DNA of 46,003 nucleotides from positions 1-46,003 of the forward strand of contig JWZX01003329.1 of the NCBI GenBank assembly GCA_001275005.1. Direction: 5' to 3'. Shown in pieces: positions 28,227 to 36,904 of the stretch. The notes beneath the pieces are model-generated. The model made no database searches. It was not told the DNA's origin and saw only the letters and a program-made list of their open reading frames with translations. Source of the DNA: Chrysochromulina tobinii. Lineage: Eukaryota > Haptophyta > Prymnesiales > Chrysochromulinaceae. Each line of letters begins with the position of its first letter. Position 1 is the stretch's first letter. The position numbers were made by a program, and so were the translations under genes.

Positions 28227-29150
28227 TCACAGACGCAGTGGCCGTGTGTAGATAAACACCGCGCCGGCGCCATCACGCGAGATGCGCATCTGCTCGTCAA
28301 CATACACCGTCTGGACGCTGCACGTGGGCGCGCGGCCTTCGAACGGGCCGCCATTCCACGGCAGCAGCTTCCACACCGAGCTGACGGGATACCAGCGATC
28401 CATGAAGATGCCATCGACCAGCGGGATGCGAGGCACTCCGGGAGCAGTGATCACTCGTGTACGCTGTAGCTCCATGCGCAGCGTGCCGTCGTCCTCCAGG
28501 ACCACCGCATCGGCCTCCGTTACGACACGGCCACCAAATGTGGGCAGCAGCTTGAACCAGCCGAGCAGGGGGATCACCGTCAGGCCAAAGATGGTTGTGT
28601 CGAACGAGGATTCGAACCTGCCTTTCTCGACATCAATCGTCTGCGCAACTCTGCCGACGGTGCTGAGCCCCCACGATAGCACTTGGAGCGCATGAAGCTT
28701 GAAGAAGATCTCGGCTTTGCGCTTTGGATCGTCCGCCCCGAGCCAGCGCCCTAGAGTCGGGATGCCAGGCGAGCTGTTGAGTGCCTCTTCGATTGCGAGG
28801 AAAAAGGGCGAAGACCTAAAGAGCTCCACCTCTGAGAAAACGAGCTCCCACTCACCATTGAGCGCAGCTGCAGTGACGGGTGCCGACTGCCTCTCCGCGA
28901 GTTGCGACACGAGCAAAGACATATCGTCACGCTTCTCCTGGTACGCTGGGGCGATGAGTGTATTTAGCCGCTGACCACGATCAGTGAGGGCCGCGATCTG
29001 CAAGATTTGAGATTTGATAGCCGCGCTGCTATCTGGTGGCCAGATCGATAGCCGCGCAGCGACGCCAGAAGTCGTTGCAACCATGCCCGATGTGCTCAAC
29101 ATCAACGCGAGCATGGCACAAAAGGAATTGCAGATCAGAGTTCTTCGCAT
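28227..29150 (-). CDS. PAP/fibrillin family plastid lipid-associated protein
   Basis: This 307-aa protein has a hydrophobic N-terminus (CNSFCAMLALMLSTSGMVA) followed by a Ser/Ala-rich stretch, consistent with the signal-plus-transit presequence of algae with complex plastids. The mature part has the fibrillin features: an N-terminal helix region with RGQRLNTLIAPAYQ, then LNGEWELVFSEVELFRSSPF, QTIDVEKGRFESSFD, GRVVTEADAVVLEDDGTLRM and the C-terminal lipocalin-like strands YVDEQMRISRDGAGAVFIYT. Fibrillins bind lipids at thylakoids and plastoglobules. It is in the same orientation as its neighbours, 239 bp upstream of the MFS gene start. This gene is the main evidence that the organism has a plastid. 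Confidence 0.82.
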   Translation of the reverse strand: MRRTLICNSFCAMLALMLSTSGMVATTSGVAARLSIWPPDSSAAIKSQILQIAALTDRGQRLNTLIAPAYQEKRDDMSLLVSQLAERQSAPVTAAALNGEWELVFSEVELFRSSPFFLAIEEALNSSPGIPTLGRWLGADDPKRKAEIFFKLHALQVLSWGLSTVGRVAQTIDVEKGRFESSFDTTIFGLTVIPLLGWFKLLPTFGGRVVTEADAVVLEDDGTLRMELQRTRVITAPGVPRIPLVDGIFMDRWYPVSSVWKLLPWNGGPFEGRAPTCSVQTVYVDEQMRISRDGAGAVFIYTRPLRL

Positions 29151-29299
29151 CTTCGCATCCGTGAATCCGCGCGACGCTGTGAATCTGAACGCCGCGGCAC
29201 TCCTAGATCAGAATGAATTCAACGTGTGAGTTGATGCTTCAAAGGATAGTCCGCGGGAGAGTCCACGGTGTGTGTGTTTAGGCCAACCCTCTCACACAC

Positions 29300-30325
29300 T
29301 CACAGTCTGTGCTCGGCACATCGAGCGGCGGACGCATTGAAGCGCACGAGCCTTCGCGGCGGCGGCGTGAATTCGCCTTGCGCGTCGCACAAGTACGAGA
29401 TCACGATGGCAGCGCGCACGTGCTCGAGCCACTGCCGATGATGCACGCCATCCGTAGTACCCTTGCAGGTCTCAGACTCATTCGTGTGGAAGTGTGACCA
29501 ATCGAGGAGTGGCACGCCCGTCTGCTGGGCAGCCTCAGCCGACGCCCGGTTGGCAGCGCGAATCAGCTCCGCTTGGTAGCGCCACTTGCGCGGCTTTTTC
29601 GCTTTGCATTGCTCGTTGGCCGTCACCCAGACCAGCGGCGCGGGTATACTAGGGCGCCCGGGTATTGAGCGAGCACGGCGACGCTCTACATCATGCTGCA
29701 CGGCGCACCAATGGTCCAGGTAGGGCTGGAAGACGGGCCCGTGCGTCCAGCTCTCAAGGGGTTCGGTGCGCCAGCGTAGTGAGTCGGTTCCAAGCTCCGA
29801 GACCTTGGGGTTCGTATCGTGGATCGAGAGTTGTACGAAGCTCACGCCACCGTCGAGCGCGTGGGGCGGGCCCCGAGCTAAGCGTGCAATCTCGGGCCAG
29901 TGCACAGCGCGAGGCACGTCATGAATGGCACGTACCGTCCAGCCGTGCACCGCGTCGGTGAAGCTGCCGCGGCTGCCGTCGGTCTTCTTGTTCCGAGCCG
30001 ACTCATTCAGTAGTGCGTGCATGATTCCCTTACGTGCTGGGTGGATTCCCTCCCACTCGGAGGGCCGCCAGTTGGGCTGCCCAAGGCTGCGCTCCTCCGC
30101 CAAACTCACAGGCACGCCCGCGAGCAGGCTGGCCGTCGCCATCGCCAGATCCCTCATTGAAGAGTCGCCGATGAATGAGAGAGTTTTGCGTGCGAGGCAC
30201 CTCTGCATCGCTTGCAAGCTGCGGAGCTTCAGCCTGCAGCCGTGCGGGGTGACTCGCCGCGCCCCCCAGTCAACGTCAGCCGATACAATTTGGTGCGAGA
30301 AGGAGCATGGCGATAGCGTCTTCAT
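29300..30325 (-). CDS. PC-esterase/TBL-like (SGNH) protein, putative glycan O-acetyltransferase
   Basis: This 341-aa protein has the GDS motif in TLSFIGDSSMRDLAMATASL (Ser nucleophile at about residue 55), preceded by DWGARRVTPHGCRLK, and a C-terminal Asp-x-x-His motif in KGTTDGVHHRQWLEH (about residue 300). These are the two blocks of the TBL/CAS1 PC-esterase family, whose members O-acetylate polysaccharides or sialic acids in the Golgi. A central SFVQLSIHDTN and VWVTANEQCK fit the SGNH fold. No N-terminal membrane anchor is visible, so an upstream exon may be missing or the protein may be soluble. It ends about 150 bp upstream of the PAP/fibrillin start codon. Family confidence is moderate; substrate unknown. 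Confidence 0.65.
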   Translation of the reverse strand: MKTLSPCSFSHQIVSADVDWGARRVTPHGCRLKLRSLQAMQRCLARKTLSFIGDSSMRDLAMATASLLAGVPVSLAEERSLGQPNWRPSEWEGIHPARKGIMHALLNESARNKKTDGSRGSFTDAVHGWTVRAIHDVPRAVHWPEIARLARGPPHALDGGVSFVQLSIHDTNPKVSELGTDSLRWRTEPLESWTHGPVFQPYLDHWCAVQHDVERRRARSIPGRPSIPAPLVWVTANEQCKAKKPRKWRYQAELIRAANRASAEAAQQTGVPLLDWSHFHTNESETCKGTTDGVHHRQWLEHVRAAIVISYLCDAQGEFTPPPRRLVRFNASAARCAEHRL

Positions 30326-30569
30326 AGCGCAGGTGGCGTTCGCTTACTAGCCGAGTCGGAAAACCGTTGATGACATTTGCATGCAAGGATGGATAGACAA
30401 GTGCTATCGGCCGGCGATCGGGCCCCGGCCGCCGCTTTCTGTGAGACTTGCACTACAAAAGCACTATAGTTACGAAAGACACCGGGGTGAGCCGGGACAC
30501 ACGCACATCATTCATGTAGACAACAACAGCGGAAAAGTACACACATCACAAGACACGGGCTCATGGCGT

Positions 30570-30675
30570 TGAGCACGGAGGCCCGGGCGAAATAGGACGA
30601 AAGAGGAGTCCAATGCGCCATTATCCTCTGAGCACGGAGGCCGGACGAAAGAGGAGTCCGATGCGCCATTTTCCT
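30570..30675. repeat. Tandem duplication (~50-58 bp) at the 3' end of the KH gene
   Basis: Copies 30570-30627 and 30629-30675 share TGAGCACGGAGGCC, ACGAAAGAGGAGTCC(A/G)ATGC and GCCATT. The first copy has a 13-nt insertion. The second abuts the KH gene stop codon, so the duplication lies in the 3' UTR. Confidence 0.75.
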
Positions 30676-32074
30676 ATCTACCACGCCAGTCCATACATGG
30701 ATCATGGATGTGACTTGGCGCCAGGGGAGGACACGCTTGCTGTGCGCCGGTGGGCACGGCCACGGGCGCTTGTGGCGACGGTGGTGGATACGCGTGTGGA
30801 GTGAACATTGGCTGCCCGGGCGGATGGCCCAGATAAAGCGGCGGCGCCCCAGGATAGTCATAAGGCGGATAGGCATAGCCGTTGAGCGAGCCGCTCGGAG
30901 GAAGCGGATGGTGGCTGTACCCGGAGGGTGGCTGCTCGTACGGCAACGGCGGGTAGTAGCTCGGCGGGTAGTAGCTCGGCGGGTAGTAGCTCGGCGGGTA
31001 GCTCGGCAGCGTGGACCCTGGCGGGTAGGCCACGAGCGAGGGTGACGAGTAGCTCCCATAGCTCGGTGGCGGGGGCGGCGGCGGGGGCGCCGCAACCGCC
31101 GCCGAGGCTCGGCGGCGCTTGGCCGATGGCTGTCCTTCGCCATCGGGATACTCGAGTGCATACTCTGCGATGCGATGTCGCACGAGCTCCGCGCATAGCG
31201 CCCTTTGCCCTTCAAGCCCGGTGATGGTGACAGTTCGCGTCTTGCCACCCGGTGGCACCTCCGAGGCTCGCTGCACCGAAATGTGAGCGCCCGTCTTGGT
31301 TTGGATGGCGTTGATGCTGGCTCCCTTCGCGCCAATCAAAAAGTTTACCTCCGGTCCGTTAGGTATCAGAAGCACGGTCGCGTCAAGGTTTGTTGTCACC
31401 AGCGTAGGCACTAGGGTAGCCGCGATTGGCAGAACCGGTGGTGTAGATGACACTGCGGCGCCGGTGGTGGTGGTTTGGGTAGCAACGGCAGGCAGAGGAT
31501 CGCTGTTGCATGTGGCGATGGGAACGCCAGCAGCGGCTGTGCCACCCGAATACTCAACAACCTTCGCGAGCACGAGTTCGGCACACCGCGAGCGCGAGGC
31601 CTCATTTGCTCCTGTGATTGTGACGGTGCGCGTCGCGCAGCCTGGTAGAACGTCGGAGGCACGCTGTATCGAAATGTGCGTGCCCGTCTCAGCCTGCAGC
31701 GCATTCACACTCGCCCCTTTCGCACCAATGAGGTGGTTCACCTCTGGCCCGTTTGGTATGTGGAGCACCAATGGCGTCTCGCTATCAGCCACAACATTTG
31801 CACCGGTGGTCACCTCGACGCTGCCGCCCATCTCAAGCTCGTACTCTCCTACGCGCTGGCGAATGAGAGCACGGCACCGTGCGATTGCTTCCTCTGTGCC
31901 TGAGATTGTTACCTGTCGATTTGGTGCACCTGCTGCCACCTCGCAAGCTGGTTGAATGTTCACGTGCGTTCCTGTTTGTGTTTGAATTGCGTTGATCGAG
32001 GACCCTCCGCGTCCGATGACGAAATTGACCTTCGGACCGTTGGGGATCTCCATCACCTGCGATATCATGGCCAT
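30674..32074 (-). CDS. RNA-binding protein with three KH domains
   Basis: This 466-aa protein has three type I KH domains with intact GxxG loops: FVIGRGGSSINAIQ (about residue 20), HLIGAKGASVNALQ (about 115) and FLIGAKGASINAIQ (about 255). Each is preceded by IPNGP(K/E)VN and followed by a T(G)-x-H-(I/V)-(N/S)-(I/V)-Q strand, as in FUBP, PCBP or Vigilin-type proteins that bind single-stranded RNA or DNA. The C-terminal 150 residues are disordered, with a basic KRRRAS stretch, poly-Pro and three YYPPS repeats followed by Pro/Tyr/Gly-rich sequence typical of splicing or mRNA-regulating factors. The ATG at 32074 starts just before the first KH. It is divergent from PIG-M. Confidence 0.87.
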   Translation of the reverse strand: MAMISQVMEIPNGPKVNFVIGRGGSSINAIQTQTGTHVNIQPACEVAAGAPNRQVTISGTEEAIARCRALIRQRVGEYELEMGGSVEVTTGANVVADSETPLVLHIPNGPEVNHLIGAKGASVNALQAETGTHISIQRASDVLPGCATRTVTITGANEASRSRCAELVLAKVVEYSGGTAAAGVPIATCNSDPLPAVATQTTTTGAAVSSTPPVLPIAATLVPTLVTTNLDATVLLIPNGPEVNFLIGAKGASINAIQTKTGAHISVQRASEVPPGGKTRTVTITGLEGQRALCAELVRHRIAEYALEYPDGEGQPSAKRRRASAAVAAPPPPPPPPSYGSYSSPSLVAYPPGSTLPSYPPSYYPPSYYPPSYYPPLPYEQPPSGYSHHPLPPSGSLNGYAYPPYDYPGAPPLYLGHPPGQPMFTPHAYPPPSPQAPVAVPTGAQQACPPLAPSHIHDPCMDWRGR

Positions 32075-32286
32075 CAACACGGCCGCGCGCGTGTGCGAGC
32101 TTGCGTGGAGCGCCCCCGTGCCTGCTGTGGGTCTCGCCCCGTCTCTGTGAACGTTAACTCGACATCCATTATCACAACCCGTTACCTCCCCTATGCGTTA
32201 ACGACGTACACATCTCGGTGCGCGAGAATTTCTCAGCGTGCACTCTGGCGCTTGAATCGGCGCGTGAGAAAATCCATGAGTTCTCC
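32075..32286. promoter_or_regulatory. Putative bidirectional promoter (KH protein / PIG-M)
   Basis: This 212-bp gap lies between divergent start codons. It contains two GTTAAC-type motifs (GAACGTTAACTC, GCGTTAACGAC). The promoter role is inferred from position. Confidence 0.4.
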
Positions 32287-33543
32287 ATGCGAATGAAGTG
32301 GAGTGGCGCCGATTTGTACCTCTCAGCCGCCCTCTTGCGCCTTGCGTTGATCGTCTATGGCACGTTTCACGACGAGCTGTTCGAGGTCCGCTACACGGAC
32401 ATTGATTACGACGTCTTTTCCGACGGAGCTCACCTCGTGTGGCGTGGACGCTCACCCTTTGAGCGGCCAACATACAGGTACACGCCTTTGCTCGCGGCGC
32501 TGCTGACGCCCAACGTGTGGCTGCACCCGGCGTTTGGCAAAGTTCTCTTTGCTACCGCCGATCTGATCGTGGGCGCGCTCATTCAGGACATACTCAACCA
32601 GCGGCAGGTGCCAGGTCGGACGTGTGCCGCCTTCTGGCTCTACAATCCGCTCGCGCTGAACGTCAGCACGCGCGGAAACGGCGAGAGCCTCGTCGCCGTG
32701 CTGCTGCTTGGTTCATTGCACGCGCTGCTCCATCGGCGTCTCGCGGCCGCCGGCGCCCTGCTCGGCTGCGCAGTTCACCTGAAGCCATATCCAGTGATCT
32801 ACGTGCCTGCCTTCCTCTTTGCTCTGGATGCAGAGCTCGGGTGCGTTGTCGCACCGGGAGCGAGCGGAGCATCGGCCGTGCCGGCGCCGCCACGCTCGCC
32901 GCTCATCGCGCGCGCGCGCTTCCTCAGCGCGGCCGGAGCCGCCGTCGCCTCGCTCTCCTTCGTCAGTTTCATTTGGTGCGGCTGGCCCTTCGTCTCGGAG
33001 GCACTCGTGTATCACGTCTCCCGACAAGACGTGCGTCACAACTTCTCGCCGTACTTTTATCTGCTGTATCTCGCGGAGCCGCAGGGCATGCTGCGCCGCG
33101 CCGCGTCGGCCCTTGCCTTCGCCCCACAGGCCGCGCTCCTCGTGGCCTTTGCTGCCAAATTTGGAAACGATCTCCCGTTTTGCATGCTGGTGCAGACGGT
33201 GGGGTTCGTCGCGCTCAACAAGGTGTGCACAGCGCAGTATTTTGTGTGGTACCTCGCGCTGCTGCCGCTCGTGTTGCCGTCGTCCGCGGCGCTACAGCGT
33301 GTGCATCGAGCCCGCACCGCCGTCTTGAGCGCCTTCTGGGTCGGTACACTTCTATTGTGGCTCGGTATAGCTTATCTTCTCGAGTTCGGCGGCCGACCCG
33401 TCTACCTCTGGCTCTGGCTGGCGTGCCTCGCCTTCTTCGCGGCGAATGTGCTCCTCCTCCGCCATATCATTTGCATGCACCACCCCACGCCCCTCTTCCG
33501 CAACGGCAGTGTGGCCAAGCAAGTCTGCTTGTATTCGCTTTAG
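32287..33543 (+). CDS. PIGM: PIG-M, GPI mannosyltransferase 1
   Basis: This 418-aa multi-pass ER membrane enzyme adds the first alpha-1,4-mannose to the GPI anchor precursor, using dolichol-phosphate-mannose. The luminal loop after helix 1 carries the family signature RYTDIDYDVFSDGAHLVWRG (DxD-type acidic motif near residue 37), followed by SPFERPTYRYTPLLAALLTP. Other matches are FWLYNPLALNVSTRGNGESL, AVHLKPYPVIYVPAF and NKVCTAQYFVWYLALLPLVL. Eight or more hydrophobic helices follow. The length matches human PIG-M (about 420 aa). The ATG at 32287 precedes the first helix closely; no ATG lies further upstream in frame before coding bias is lost. It is divergent from the KH gene. Confidence 0.93.
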   Translation: MRMKWSGADLYLSAALLRLALIVYGTFHDELFEVRYTDIDYDVFSDGAHLVWRGRSPFERPTYRYTPLLAALLTPNVWLHPAFGKVLFATADLIVGALIQDILNQRQVPGRTCAAFWLYNPLALNVSTRGNGESLVAVLLLGSLHALLHRRLAAAGALLGCAVHLKPYPVIYVPAFLFALDAELGCVVAPGASGASAVPAPPRSPLIARARFLSAAGAAVASLSFVSFIWCGWPFVSEALVYHVSRQDVRHNFSPYFYLLYLAEPQGMLRRAASALAFAPQAALLVAFAAKFGNDLPFCMLVQTVGFVALNKVCTAQYFVWYLALLPLVLPSSAALQRVHRARTAVLSAFWVGTLLLWLGIAYLLEFGGRPVYLWLWLACLAFFAANVLLLRHIICMHHPTPLFRNGSVAKQVCLYSL

Positions 33544-34132
33544 TGTGTGTCCCCGCGCCCCGGAGTCGCACCAGGCCGAGACCGCGCCTTTAGTGGAGCC
33601 TTAGTCGACGTCGTACTGTACTGTCATTTATAAACCGACAGAACGTCTCCATGTCCCGATCGATCTCACTTGCACTTCTCAGCTGGAACAGCTCACAGCT
33701 GCGAAAAAGCGACGTTGCTCGTTGGTACCGCGCGTGTTCACGCAGTCGCTGTACCTGCACAGTCAACAGTGTTGGGCCCCCGCCGCGCCCCCTGGCGTGG
33801 TGCTGGTGGCCCCCTAATTAGTAATTTCGTTTCTTCACAGTCCATTTATTTGAGGTTCCGACATTGGAGTCAAAGACTAACGTTACAACGAATTACAACG
33901 ACCACACCGACAACCACAGTCATCAATTGTATCCGGATACTGGTGTCGAGCGACGCGTGGACTACGAGCACGGCTCCGACGCACCTCCTAGGCTCCATTG
34001 CACTTCCACTCGGACATACACTTCGGTGTCTCATTCAAAAGAGCTCGCCGGGGCGCGGCTCAGCTTGGCGCAGCATTGTGCTGCTGTTGACGCTGCCGTG
34101 GCCGTCGGGCGAGGGGAACGCAGCCCAAGTCG
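33544..34132. other. Intergenic, 589 bp, between convergent genes
   Basis: It has GTACTGTACTGTC at 33613-33625, about 70 bp after the PIG-M stop, resembling tracts in other 3' flanks here. No coding frame is seen. Confidence 0.4.
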
Positions 34133-34846
34133 TCACCTCGGGATGGCTTCGAGGGATGGCTCATGCGCTGGGCCGAGCGCGTTCGTATGATGATGATGGG
34201 TGTCATCATGCGCTGGGCCGAGCGTATGATGATGATGGGTGTCAAACGTGAGGACGCAATCCTCGTCGATCGCAGGGAATCGCCGGTTGAGATCATAGTA
34301 GTTGAGGTCCTTTCGCCGATGGCAGCGAGTGCTCCAGCCCGTTGCCGAGTTGTTCACGGCGCCGTACTGGTCAATCAGCAGGTCATTCTCGTCATCGTGG
34401 TGAGGGCTCCAAGCAGCGTGCAACCGCGCGCAGAATCGAGAGAAGCTTCGGGGACGTTGGCGCACGAGGCTCACGGCACACACGACGCAAAAGACGAATA
34501 CGGCGCCGACGCCGACGGCGGCGTCGATGAAGGTGCACCCACAAGCGCTGACAGTGACCGGCAAATGAGGTCCCTTGTGCTTCAGTGCTGGCAGCAGATG
34601 TGGCGGCACCCACATTGATGGCCGCACGGGCACGTTTGGTGTTGGTTCTAGCAGCAGAGAAAGCGGAAGCATTGTCGGTAGCACCGCCGGCGGCGGCATA
34701 GAAGATCTCACTTGCCACGCTGCAGGCGGAGTGGAAGGGGACTCGCCAACAACGCCCACCCAGGGACCCGCAGCGTTGATATCGGTGCGCACCTGCAGAG
34801 ACTTGAATTGCGGCGACGCCGGTAATCGGGACACGACGTGCCCCAT
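34133..34846 (-). CDS. Small single-pass membrane protein with His-rich tandem repeat
   Basis: The 237-aa frame has an N-terminal Pro/Ser/Val-rich half, one strong hydrophobic segment (FIDAAVGVGAVFVFCVVCAV, about residues 135-155) preceded by a Cys-x-Cys, then a basic cluster (RQRPRSFSRFCARLH) and a soluble tail. The topology would be N-out, with the basic side in the cytosol. The tail has DDENDLLIDQYGAVNN and two copies of THHHHT...LGPAH. The His-rich repeat could bind metal, or may just reflect a nucleotide repeat (ATGATGATG on the plus strand). No family is recognised. The start ATG at 34846 is the first in frame. Confidence 0.45.
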   Translation of the reverse strand: MGHVVSRLPASPQFKSLQVRTDINAAGPWVGVVGESPSTPPAAWQVRSSMPPPAVLPTMLPLSLLLEPTPNVPVRPSMWVPPHLLPALKHKGPHLPVTVSACGCTFIDAAVGVGAVFVFCVVCAVSLVRQRPRSFSRFCARLHAAWSPHHDDENDLLIDQYGAVNNSATGWSTRCHRRKDLNYYDLNRRFPAIDEDCVLTFDTHHHHTLGPAHDDTHHHHTNALGPAHEPSLEAIPR

Positions 34847-35092
34847 CGTGCACGCGACTTGTGCGAGCACAGCTGCTCGTAGCCGCGGAGGGGTGCAACT
34901 CGTGTTGCATCCTTGATGCGCGCGCCGCACATACCAAATAAAGAATTTCCGAATTGGTGTCCGGTACCCCCCTGTCGATGGCCCTTCGGTGTGGGATATC
35001 TTTTTGACGGACTGAATTACTCGAGAAAGGGACTCCTAACTCCCCGTCATCAGTGACATTCAGGTGCTGGTCCCCTTGCTAACTGGTCCTCG
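34847..35092. other. Intergenic, 246 bp
   Basis: It lies between two minus-strand genes; I see no feature other than a presumed promoter and 3' UTR. Confidence 0.3.
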
Positions 35093-36685
35093 TCATTGCG
35101 GAGCTCTCGTTCTATCCAGTTCCAGAGGGCCTCCGGTCGGCGCGGCGGCGGCAGCCCTGGCTGCGGCCACGGCCGCGGGGCGCGCAGCCCGCCCTCCAAA
35201 TAAGGGTTCGTCCAAGGCCAAAGGGCGGCAAGCGCGCTCGATTTGCTCGAGGGTTCTCTCGGTGCCTCGGAGCCTCGTCAGATCGAGATAGAGGACATCG
35301 GACGTATCTGCCCCGAAGGCGAGGTGCCCCACGACGGCCGCCGCCCACCTTCGCGTACCGCGCCAAGTTCGAGCCGGGGGGCGTCGATGCTCGCGCCGTA
35401 GTGAGCGCCCAGGTGGGCGAGTCGGAGCACAAGCGTGTGCGCGTGCACGTACCATCGATCGACGCCCATGAGACGCTTCGTGGAAGAGTGCGTCCTCGGC
35501 AGCGTGCTCCTCGTCCGGCCGGGCGCGCTGGTGCATCGAGCTGAACGGTACAAAGAGTCCCCAGCGCTGCGTGCCCGCCGGCCCGAGGCTCGCGGCTAGT
35601 GAATTGCCGACGCACTCGGGCGTGAGGGCGGTGGCTGCCTTGAGGAAGTTGACAAGGAGGCGCTGCTGGCTCCCATCGGCGTCGGGCTCATCGGCGCCCT
35701 GCCATGCGTGTGTGCATGCGAGAATGGGCAGTGTACCTTCGGGGCATCCGGCCGCACGCAGCTCGGCGAGCGTGATAAACGCCTCCGGCGGCATCTCCTG
35801 CCGCCGCCTCAGCCGGCCGCCGCGCGAGGCATGCGCCAGGACCCAATGGGCGTCCAAGAGAGCAACGGCGCCGCGTCCGACCATGTCCTCAATCTCCCTC
35901 CCCCCGAGACGCTCCCATGCTCGCTCCTGCCGCGCGGCCAGTGCGGCCGGGACGGGCGGAGACGGGCGAGTCGGCGGCATGTGCGGCGCCGCTTCGGGGA
36001 ACAGAGCAGTGAACCACAGTGGCGTCTCTGCCGAGCTCTCGTGAGGACGTACGTCGGCAAGCGCCTCGAGGTACGCCCGCCAGTCGCGCGCGACGCGGTC
36101 CGTGTTGGTCAGAAAGGACGGCAGCGTCGCCGGCGCAGGCCTGGCGCTGAGCCCGGCGCCGACGACAGCAGCAGAAAGGACGGCAGGATCGCCCGCCTCA
36201 TTTTCTGCAGCCACGGCAGCCTCGGCAGCCTCAGCACATTGCTGCTCTTCCTTGAAACGTTGCCACGCCGGCTGCTGAACCTTTGCATCCTCGAAGCGGT
36301 CGCTCGTGCTGCACCAGTACGAGAACTCGTGCCGGCCGCGGAGCACCAGACCGACGAATCCGCCCGTGTCCACCACCCCATCCGCAATCTCAGCCTGCAC
36401 GATCTCGAGCTTCTTCGTGGCCTCCGCTAGCTTGTTGGTCAAGAGGGCATTGACCGCAGAATCTATCGCCATGTGCCGGGGATGCCTGGGTGAGGGCGGT
36501 CGCGCAGCTTGCATGGATAAGGTGCTCTCCGCTCTCGGAGAGTTGGCAAACAGAGGCACGACCCGGCGAGGCGATCGGGTGCGACCCCTCGGTGTGGCTT
36601 GTGGCTGATCGACGTTCTCCGCCCTCGGAGAAAACAGAGGCACGACTCGGCGAGGCGATCGGCGAGGCGAGGCGATCGGAACCAT
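35093..36685 (-). CDS. Unassigned protein; frame slips at about 35,495 and 35,400
   Basis: From the ATG at 36685 (MVPIASPRRSPRR) the protein begins with a duplicated Arg-rich segment (SPRRVVPLF...SPRAE twice), then a helix LAEATKKLEIVQAEIADGVV and an Ala/Glu-rich region. The central part has MPPEAFITLAELRAAGCPEG, PILACTHAWQGADEPDADGS and WGLFVPFSSMHQRARPDEEH. Coding character then moves to another frame for about 30 codons (RLMGVDRWYVHAHTLVLRLA) and returns to the first frame for TSDVLYLDLTRLRGTERTLE up to the stop at 35093. The pattern His-x-Trp...Asp-x-Asp, Pro-Phe-Ser-Ser-x-x-Gln, Trp-Tyr-x-His-Ala reminds me of a widespread, poorly studied protist protein family, but I cannot name it. The two compensating slips may be indels or a small intron. 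Confidence 0.55.
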   Translation of the reverse strand: MVPIASPRRSPRRVVPLFSPRAENVDQPQATPRGRTRSPRRVVPLFANSPRAESTLSMQAARPPSPRHPRHMAIDSAVNALLTNKLAEATKKLEIVQAEIADGVVDTGGFVGLVLRGRHEFSYWCSTSDRFEDAKVQQPAWQRFKEEQQCAEAAEAAVAAENEAGDPAVLSAAVVGAGLSARPAPATLPSFLTNTDRVARDWRAYLEALADVRPHESSAETPLWFTALFPEAAPHMPPTRPSPPVPAALAARQERAWERLGGREIEDMVGRGAVALLDAHWVLAHASRGGRLRRRQEMPPEAFITLAELRAAGCPEGTLPILACTHAWQGADEPDADGSQQRLLVNFLKAATALTPECVGNSLAASLGPAGTQRWGLFVPFSSMHQRARPDEEHAAEDALFHEASHGRRSMVRARAHACAPTRPPGRSLRREHRRPPARTWRGTRRWAAAVVGHLAFGADTSDVLYLDLTRLRGTERTLEQIERACRPLALDEPLFGGRAARPAAVAAARAAAAAPTGGPLELDRTRAPQ

Positions 36686-36904
36686 CTCGTGGGTGAGCCA
36701 CGCAGTTTGCCGTCCGTCGGGCGGAGGGCCGCTGCAGCGGGCCGCTTGTGTGGGCGATGCAATAATGCGTGTGCTCACAGATGCTGCTGTGAAACGGACC
36801 CCCTCGCGCTGTCGTTATACTGTCGCGTGAGATGTGTGTCCCGAAATAGAATCGGATTGCGTGTATATACTGAAGTACGGTACAGGACCGTTACGAGCCC
36901 AAAT
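36686..36904. promoter_or_regulatory. Putative bidirectional promoter (unassigned gene / M11 protease)
   Basis: This 219-bp gap lies between divergent start codons. It includes GTATATACTGAAGTACGG (about 36861-36878), the only TATA-like element I noticed in a divergent spacer. Function is inferred. Confidence 0.35.

Noticed and set aside
28590-28630. GGTTCGAATCC on the minus strand, a perfect tRNA B-box
   Set aside because: It lies inside the PAP/fibrillin coding sequence, the flanking bases do not form a T-stem, and no A-box or acceptor stem fits.
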